Assembly: GCA_013911715.1 (NCBI GenBank)
Contig: JACEST010000080.1
Span: 1 to 8,919, forward strand
From: Sphingopyxis sp.
GTDB taxonomy: Bacteria; Pseudomonadota; Alphaproteobacteria; Sphingomonadales; Sphingomonadaceae
Length of the DNA: 8,919 nt
Direction: 5' to 3'
Shown here one piece after another: positions 6,051 through 8,919 of this stretch. The position numbers were made by a program, and so were the translations under genes. The notes beneath the pieces were generated by a model, which did no database searches, had not been told where the DNA came from, and worked only from the letters and a program-made list of their open reading frames with translations. Numbering within the stretch: the stretch's first letter is position 1; each line of letters opens with the position of its first letter.

Positions 6051-6724
6051 TCATCGGTGTCGACGAAGCCGGGCGCGGGCCGCTGGCGGGGCCGGTGGTC
6101 GCGGCGGCGGTCTTGCTGTGCGACGGCGGCATATCGGGGCTGGATGACAGCAAGAAATTGAGTGAGCGGCGGCGGGTTGTGGTGGAGGGCGCGATCAAGG
6201 CGCGCTGTCGCTGGGCGGTTGGCATGGCGAGTGTCGAGGAAATCGACGCGATCAACATTCTGCAGGCGACGATGCTGGCAATGACGCGCGCGGTTGATGC
6301 GCTGGTGGCCGAATTTTCTATTCGTCATCCCCGCGAATGCGGGGATCCATCTCCGGACGGCGCAAGATCGGACCAGCAGGAGATGGGCCCCCGCCTTCGC
6401 GGGGGTGACGAAGTGTGTTTTGATAGGTGTGGAGACATGTTGGTGCTGGTCGACGGCAACCGCCTGCCCAAATGGCGCTATTCTGCGCGCGCCATCGTTG
6501 GCGGCGACGCCTTGGAACCCTGCATTTCCGCGGCCAGTATCATTGCCAAACAGCACCGCGACCGGCTGATGCAGGCCGCCGATGCCGACCATCCTGGCTA
6601 TGGTTGGGGGTCGAACAAAGGCTATGGGTCGGCGCAGCATCTGGCGGCGCTCCGCATGCTGGGGCCGACGCCAATGCATCGACGCAGCTTTGCACCGGTC
6701 GCGCAGCATTTTCTGCCGCTGTGA
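6047..6724 (+). CDS. rnhB: Ribonuclease HII with an in-frame palindromic insertion
   Basis: RNase HII, 225 residues, cuts RNA in RNA/DNA hybrids and excises single ribonucleotides from DNA. The four acidic catalytic residues are present: Asp6 and Glu7 in GVDEAGRGPLAGP, Asp136 in LVDGNRLP, and Asp172 in SIIAKQHRDRLM. DDSKKLSE (33-40) and GYGWGSNKGYGS (184-195) are also typical. The start is GTG at 6047, overlapping the thiD stop. Residues about 91-129, between helix ILQATMLAMTRAVDAL and the strand with Asp136, have no counterpart in the family as I remember it. They are encoded largely by the palindromic repeat at 6323-6410, which is read through without stop or frameshift. Without this insert the protein would be about 186 residues, a normal short RNase HII. 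The insert falls in what should be a surface loop, so activity may survive. The gene assignment is secure; function with the insert is unproven. Confidence 0.93.
   Translation: MIIGVDEAGRGPLAGPVVAAAVLLCDGGISGLDDSKKLSERRRVVVEGAIKARCRWAVGMASVEEIDAINILQATMLAMTRAVDALVAEFSIRHPRECGDPSPDGARSDQQEMGPRLRGGDEVCFDRCGDMLVLVDGNRLPKWRYSARAIVGGDALEPCISAASIIAKQHRDRLMQAADADHPGYGWGSNKGYGSAQHLAALRMLGPTPMHRRSFAPVAQHFLPL
6323..6410. repeat. 88-bp palindromic repeat (hairpin-pair family, copy 1) inside rnhB
   Basis: The 32-base arms 6323-6354 and 6379-6410 are inverted copies with 28 of 32 matches, around a 24-base centre. Each arm folds into its own hairpin: CCCCGC-GAAT-GCGGGG (6329-6344) and CCCCCGC-CTTC-GCGGGGG (6388-6405). 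The outer ends read CGTCA and TGACG. The element is open in the rnhB frame, adding Arg-His-Pro-Arg-Glu-Cys-Gly-Asp-Pro at its left and Pro-Arg-Leu-Arg-Gly-Gly-Asp at its right. The net extra coding sequence is about 117 bp, so flanking bases (near 6317-6322 and 6411-6433) probably came with it or diverged after insertion. I find no exact target-site duplication. A second family member is at 8047-8124. Confidence 0.9.
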
Positions 6725-6874
6725 GTCCTCTGCGCCACACCACCATCGGTTGAGTCTGCGCCGGCCTGCGGACTCCACATGATGTGGCGGACTCCATTCG
6801 TTCGCATGGCGTTAACCAAATTGTCAGGCCTGTGACCTAAGTCTTTGACCTTGACGGCGGAGTCCGGGCGACTC
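6723..6874. promoter_or_regulatory. Cluster of six GANTC sites upstream of ccrM (likely methylation-controlled promoter)
   Basis: GANTC, the target of CcrM, occurs at 6723-6727, 6752-6756, 6771-6775, 6790-6794, 6860-6864 and 6870-6874. The second to fourth are at exact 19-bp steps, and the last two are 10 bp apart. The third and fourth lie in direct 10-bp repeats GCGGACTCCA (6768-6777, 6787-6796) that flank the palindrome CCACATGATGTGG (6775-6787). The first overlaps the rnhB stop codon. Possible -35 sequences TTGACC (6845-6850) and TTGACG (6851-6856) precede the last two sites, but no clear -10 is visible. In Caulobacter the methylation state of GANTC sites in the ccrM promoter/leader region, together with CtrA and GcrA, times ccrM expression. 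The same logic here is inferred from site clustering in front of the methyltransferase gene. Confidence 0.75.
6811..6826. promoter_or_regulatory. Possible CtrA-like half-site upstream of ccrM
   Basis: GTTAACC at 6811-6817 matches one half of the CtrA consensus (TTAA-N7-TTAAC, read on the opposite strand). The second half at the right spacing is GTCA (6823-6826) and matches only two of four positions. CtrA activates ccrM in Caulobacter, and the location between the two groups of GANTC sites is suitable. The sequence match alone is weak. Confidence 0.28.
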
Positions 6875-6914
6875 ACACCGGTGTCTGCGTGCCCGTCCCG
6901 GTGCGCCAGCGGAC

Positions 6915-6920
6915 GGGGGA
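6915..6920 (+). promoter_or_regulatory. Ribosome binding site of ccrM
   Basis: GGGGGA lies six bases before the ATG at 6927 and selects it over the in-frame ATG three codons later (6936). This purine run has better spacing than the sites before its neighbours. Confidence 0.6.
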
Positions 6921-6926
6921 ACGGCG

Positions 6927-8042
6927 ATGGGCGTGATGGAAAAGGTCGGCCAAAAAGCTGCCAAAGCGGCAGTGCTTCCGCTCGACACCATCATGCAGGG
7001 CGATTGCATCGACCTGATGCGCGGGCTGCCCGCGGCGTCGGTCGACCTGATCTTTGCTGATCCACCCTATAACCTCCAGCTCGGCGGCGATTTGCATCGG
7101 CCCGATGGCAGCACCGTCGATGCGGTCAACGACGAATGGGACAAGTTTGACAGTATCGCCGCCTATGACCGTTTCACCCATGCCTGGTTGGCCGAGGCGC
7201 GGCGGATTTTGAAACCCGGCGGCAGCATCTGGGTGATCGGCAGCTATCACAACATCTTCCGCGTCGGTGCGGCGTTGCAGGACCAGGGCTATTGGATCCT
7301 CAACGACATCGTCTGGCGCAAGGCCAACCCGATGCCCAATTTCAAGGGCACGCGCTTTACCAACGCGCACGAAACCTTGATTTGGGCGAGCATGGGCGAG
7401 AAGGCGAAATATGTCTTCAACTACCGCGCCATGAAGACGCTCAACGATGAATTGCAGATGCGCTCGGACTGGCTGATCCCGATTTGCGGCGGGCAGGAGC
7501 GGCTGAAAAAGGGTGGGCACAAGGTGCACCCGACGCAAAAGCCCGAAGCCCTGCTTTATCGGGTTTTGCTCGCCTGTTCGAACCCCGGCGATGTTGTGCT
7601 CGATCCGTTTTTTGGCACCGGCACGACCGGGGCAGTGGCCAAGCGGCTGGGGCGGCACTTTATCGGGATTGAGCGCGAGGATGATTATATCGCGGCTGCT
7701 GAGGAGCGCATCGCCATGGCGCTGCCGCTCGATGAAAGCGCATTAAAGACGATGATGGCACCGACCGCGGCAACGCGCGTGGCGTTCGGCATGCTGGTCG
7801 AGGCGGGGATGATTCCGGCGGGTGCGGTGCTCACCGACGCCAAGCGCCGCTGGCGCGCGACGGTGCGGATTGATGGCTCGCTCGACCATGGCGGTGCGAG
7901 CGGTTCGATCCACAAAATCGGTGCGAGCGTGCAGGGCGCGCCGAGCTGTAATGGGTGGACCTTCTGGCATGTCGAGACGGCTGATGGGCTGCGGGTCATT
8001 GATGCGGTGCGGCAGGATTGGCTGTTGGCGAATGAGGTTTAG
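6927..8042 (+). CDS. ccrM: CcrM-type DNA adenine-N6 methyltransferase (GANTC)
   Basis: A 371-residue S-adenosylmethionine-dependent methyltransferase that methylates adenine in GANTC, the alphaproteobacterial cell-cycle-regulated solitary methylase. It has the beta-class order: catalytic motif IV ADPPYNLQLGGD (residues 44-55) first, then the target-recognition region (WRKANPMPNFKGTRFTNAHET, about 130-150, and the HKVHPTQKPEALL block, 198-210), then SAM-binding motif I LDPFFGTGTTGAVAKRLGR (225-243). A C-terminal domain of about 85 residues (RVAFGMLVEAG to WTFWHVE, 284-350) matches the DNA-binding extension characteristic of CcrM. The length is close to Caulobacter CcrM (358). No restriction endonuclease gene lies next to it, as expected for an orphan methylase. 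Six copies of its own target lie in the 202 bp upstream. A palindromic repeat starts five bases after the stop. The specificity is inferred from family resemblance. Confidence 0.95.
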   Translation: MGVMEKVGQKAAKAAVLPLDTIMQGDCIDLMRGLPAASVDLIFADPPYNLQLGGDLHRPDGSTVDAVNDEWDKFDSIAAYDRFTHAWLAEARRILKPGGSIWVIGSYHNIFRVGAALQDQGYWILNDIVWRKANPMPNFKGTRFTNAHETLIWASMGEKAKYVFNYRAMKTLNDELQMRSDWLIPICGGQERLKKGGHKVHPTQKPEALLYRVLLACSNPGDVVLDPFFGTGTTGAVAKRLGRHFIGIEREDDYIAAAEERIAMALPLDESALKTMMAPTAATRVAFGMLVEAGMIPAGAVLTDAKRRWRATVRIDGSLDHGGASGSIHKIGASVQGAPSCNGWTFWHVETADGLRVIDAVRQDWLLANEV

Positions 8043-8046
8043 CTTG

Positions 8047-8124
8047 CGTCGCCCCTGCGAAGGCAGGGGCCTTTGGCGACCTGGCGCATTGCCGATTGCG
8101 GCCCCTGCCTTCGCAGGGGCGACG
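8047..8124. repeat. 78-bp palindromic repeat (hairpin-pair family, copy 2) between ccrM and folP
   Basis: The 25-base arms 8047-8071 and 8100-8124 are perfect inverted copies around a 28-base centre. Each arm folds into GCCCCTGC-GAAG-GCAGGGGC (8051-8070) or its complement (8101-8120). The arm matches the rnhB copy's right arm at 22 of 25 positions, so the two belong to one family. It begins just after the ccrM stop and ends 14 bases before the folP ATG, with GGAG (8124-8127) and AGG (8130-8132) immediately at or beyond its edge. It may act as transcript-end structure for ccrM and could affect folP translation. It has no T-run, so it is not a standard terminator. Confidence 0.9.
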
Positions 8125-8138
8125 GAGTTAGGTTGATT

Positions 8139-8919
8139 ATGTTCACCCCCCTCACCAAATCCGCCCTGACCAGCGCCGCCGCAACCGCGCGCATTTATTG
8201 CCGCCCGACCTGTTTCGTCGATCGCCCGCACGAGCTCGACGACGCCTGCCTGCGCCTTGCCGACACGATGGTCTGGTTCGCAGGCTGGCATGTCAGTCTG
8301 GTCGATGGGGCCAGCGTCCAGTCGGCGGTGGTGACGGTGCCCGAAATGTCGGGCTGGATCGACGCCATGCCGTCAGCGCTGGGCGACGCCGCGCGCGGCC
8401 AGATTGCGGCGGTGCAGCGGCCGCGCGGTAGCTTGAAACTGGGCGAGCGTATCGTCCGCCTCAATGAACCCCAGTTGATGGGTATATTGAACGTGACCCC
8501 CGACAGTTTTTCCGACGGCGGCAAGCATGTCGATGCTGGGGCCGCCATCGACGCGGGTTTTGCGATGGCGGCGGCGGGTGCCGCGATTGTCGATGTCGGA
8601 GGCGAATCGACGCGGCCCGGCGCGCCACTGATTTGGGAAGGCGACGAGATTAAGCGCGTCGAAGGCGTCGTCACGGCACTGGCGAAGGGCGGCGTCGCGG
8701 TGTCCATCGACACGCGCAAGGCCGCCGTGATGGAGGCTGCGCTCGCGGCGGGCGCTGCAATCGTCAACGATATTTCGGCGCTGCGTTTTGACGAGCGGGC
8801 GATGGAGGTCGTCGCCAAGGCGGCTTGCCCGGTCGTGCTGATGCATGCACCGGGCGCGACGAGCGACCCGCACGAAGGTGGCGACTACACCCACCCCCTG
8901 TTTGACGTCTATGACATGC
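8139..8919 (+). CDS. folP: Dihydropteroate synthase, N-terminal part (3' end outside window)
   Basis: The first 260 residues of dihydropteroate synthase, which joins p-aminobenzoate to hydroxymethyl-dihydropterin pyrophosphate in folate synthesis and is the sulfonamide target. The conserved barrel begins only at about residue 113 with LMGILNVTPDSFSDGG. It is followed by DVGGESTRPGA (152-162, pterin/substrate loop), SIDTRK (189-194), NDISAL (210-215) and LMHAPG (234-239). The first ~110 residues (ARIYCRPTCFVDRP at 17-30 and onward) are an extension absent from E. coli FolP; I believe similar extensions occur in sphingomonad homologues, and its role is unknown. The ATG at 8139 is the first in-frame start after the repeat and has AGG at 8130-8132. 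The gene is open to the right edge, so the C-terminal substrate-binding motifs cannot be checked. It is unexpectedly separated from glmM by thiD, rnhB and ccrM. Confidence 0.93.
   Translation, partial: MFTPLTKSALTSAAATARIYCRPTCFVDRPHELDDACLRLADTMVWFAGWHVSLVDGASVQSAVVTVPEMSGWIDAMPSALGDAARGQIAAVQRPRGSLKLGERIVRLNEPQLMGILNVTPDSFSDGGKHVDAGAAIDAGFAMAAAGAAIVDVGGESTRPGAPLIWEGDEIKRVEGVVTALAKGGVAVSIDTRKAAVMEAALAAGAAIVNDISALRFDERAMEVVAKAACPVVLMHAPGATSDPHEGGDYTHPLFDVYDM

Noticed and set aside
6314..6427. TTTTCTA (6314-6320) and TTTTGATA (6418-6425) as a target-site duplication around the rnhB insertion
   Set aside because: The two are not identical and sit at unequal distances from the palindrome ends; the resemblance may be chance.
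6047..6724. rnhB as a pseudogene disrupted by the repeat
   Set aside because: The insertion keeps the frame, has no stop codon, and all four catalytic acidic residues and the C-terminal motifs remain.
6023..6778. Minus-strand open frame (251 codons) opposite rnhB, crossing the repeat
   Set aside because: It lacks known motifs outside the repeat-derived Pro-Ala-Phe-Ala-Gly-Met-Thr-like peptide. The repeat is open in several frames, and rnhB with its catalytic residues is clearly the real gene.
8047..8124. Strong hairpins after ccrM as a rho-independent terminator
   Set aside because: There is no T-run after either stem, and the same sequence family occurs inside a coding region, so a dispersed repeat explains it better.
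8195..8818. Minus-strand open frame opposite folP
   Set aside because: Low-complexity Ser/Ala/Thr composition and no motifs; the plus strand carries unmistakable dihydropteroate synthase blocks.

Overview
The window looks like a GC-rich (about 65% by eye) alphaproteobacterial chromosome, most likely Sphingomonadales (Sphingopyxis/Sphingomonas-like). The evidence is a CcrM-type GANTC methyltransferase, a dihydropteroate synthase with a long N-terminal extension, the gene set around glmM/thiD/rnhB/folP, and abundant short palindromic repeats. There is no transposase, rRNA, tRNA, CRISPR array or phage gene. The coding content is core housekeeping; the unusual material lies in repeats and regulatory DNA.

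Layout. (1) 1-1066, + strand: the 3' part of hisD overlaps nusB by one base. (2) 1063-3365, - strand: a translationally coupled pair, a DAACS-type symporter then an aldo/keto reductase, converging on nusB with a 4-base tail overlap. (3) 3366-3459: a short divergent intergenic region. (4) 3460-8919, + strand: glmM, a small DUF1272-type cysteine-rich protein, thiD, rnhB (4-base overlap with thiD), ccrM, and the 5' part of folP.

The + strand run from glmM to folP holds four palindromic elements of three sequence families. They are a 113-bp element with terminal inverted repeats after glmM (4810-4922), a perfect 29-bp-stem element just before thiD (5186-5258), and two copies of a CCCC-GAAG-GGGG hairpin-pair family. 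One copy of the last family lies inside the rnhB reading frame (6323-6410) and one between ccrM and folP (8047-8124). The rnhB copy is read through in frame and adds about 39 residues to RNase HII between its second and third catalytic motifs, much like the protein-coding palindromic elements known from Rickettsia. Differences between the hairpin arms are almost all pair-preserving, which indicates that the folded structure matters.

The other notable region is the 202-bp gap before ccrM. It carries six GANTC sites, the sequence CcrM methylates, within 152 bp, three of them at exact 19-bp intervals. I found only six other GANTC sites in the rest of the window. This strongly suggests methylation-dependent autoregulation of ccrM. 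The remaining genes cover histidine synthesis, transcription antitermination, cell-wall precursor synthesis, thiamine and folate synthesis, and RNA/DNA hybrid repair.
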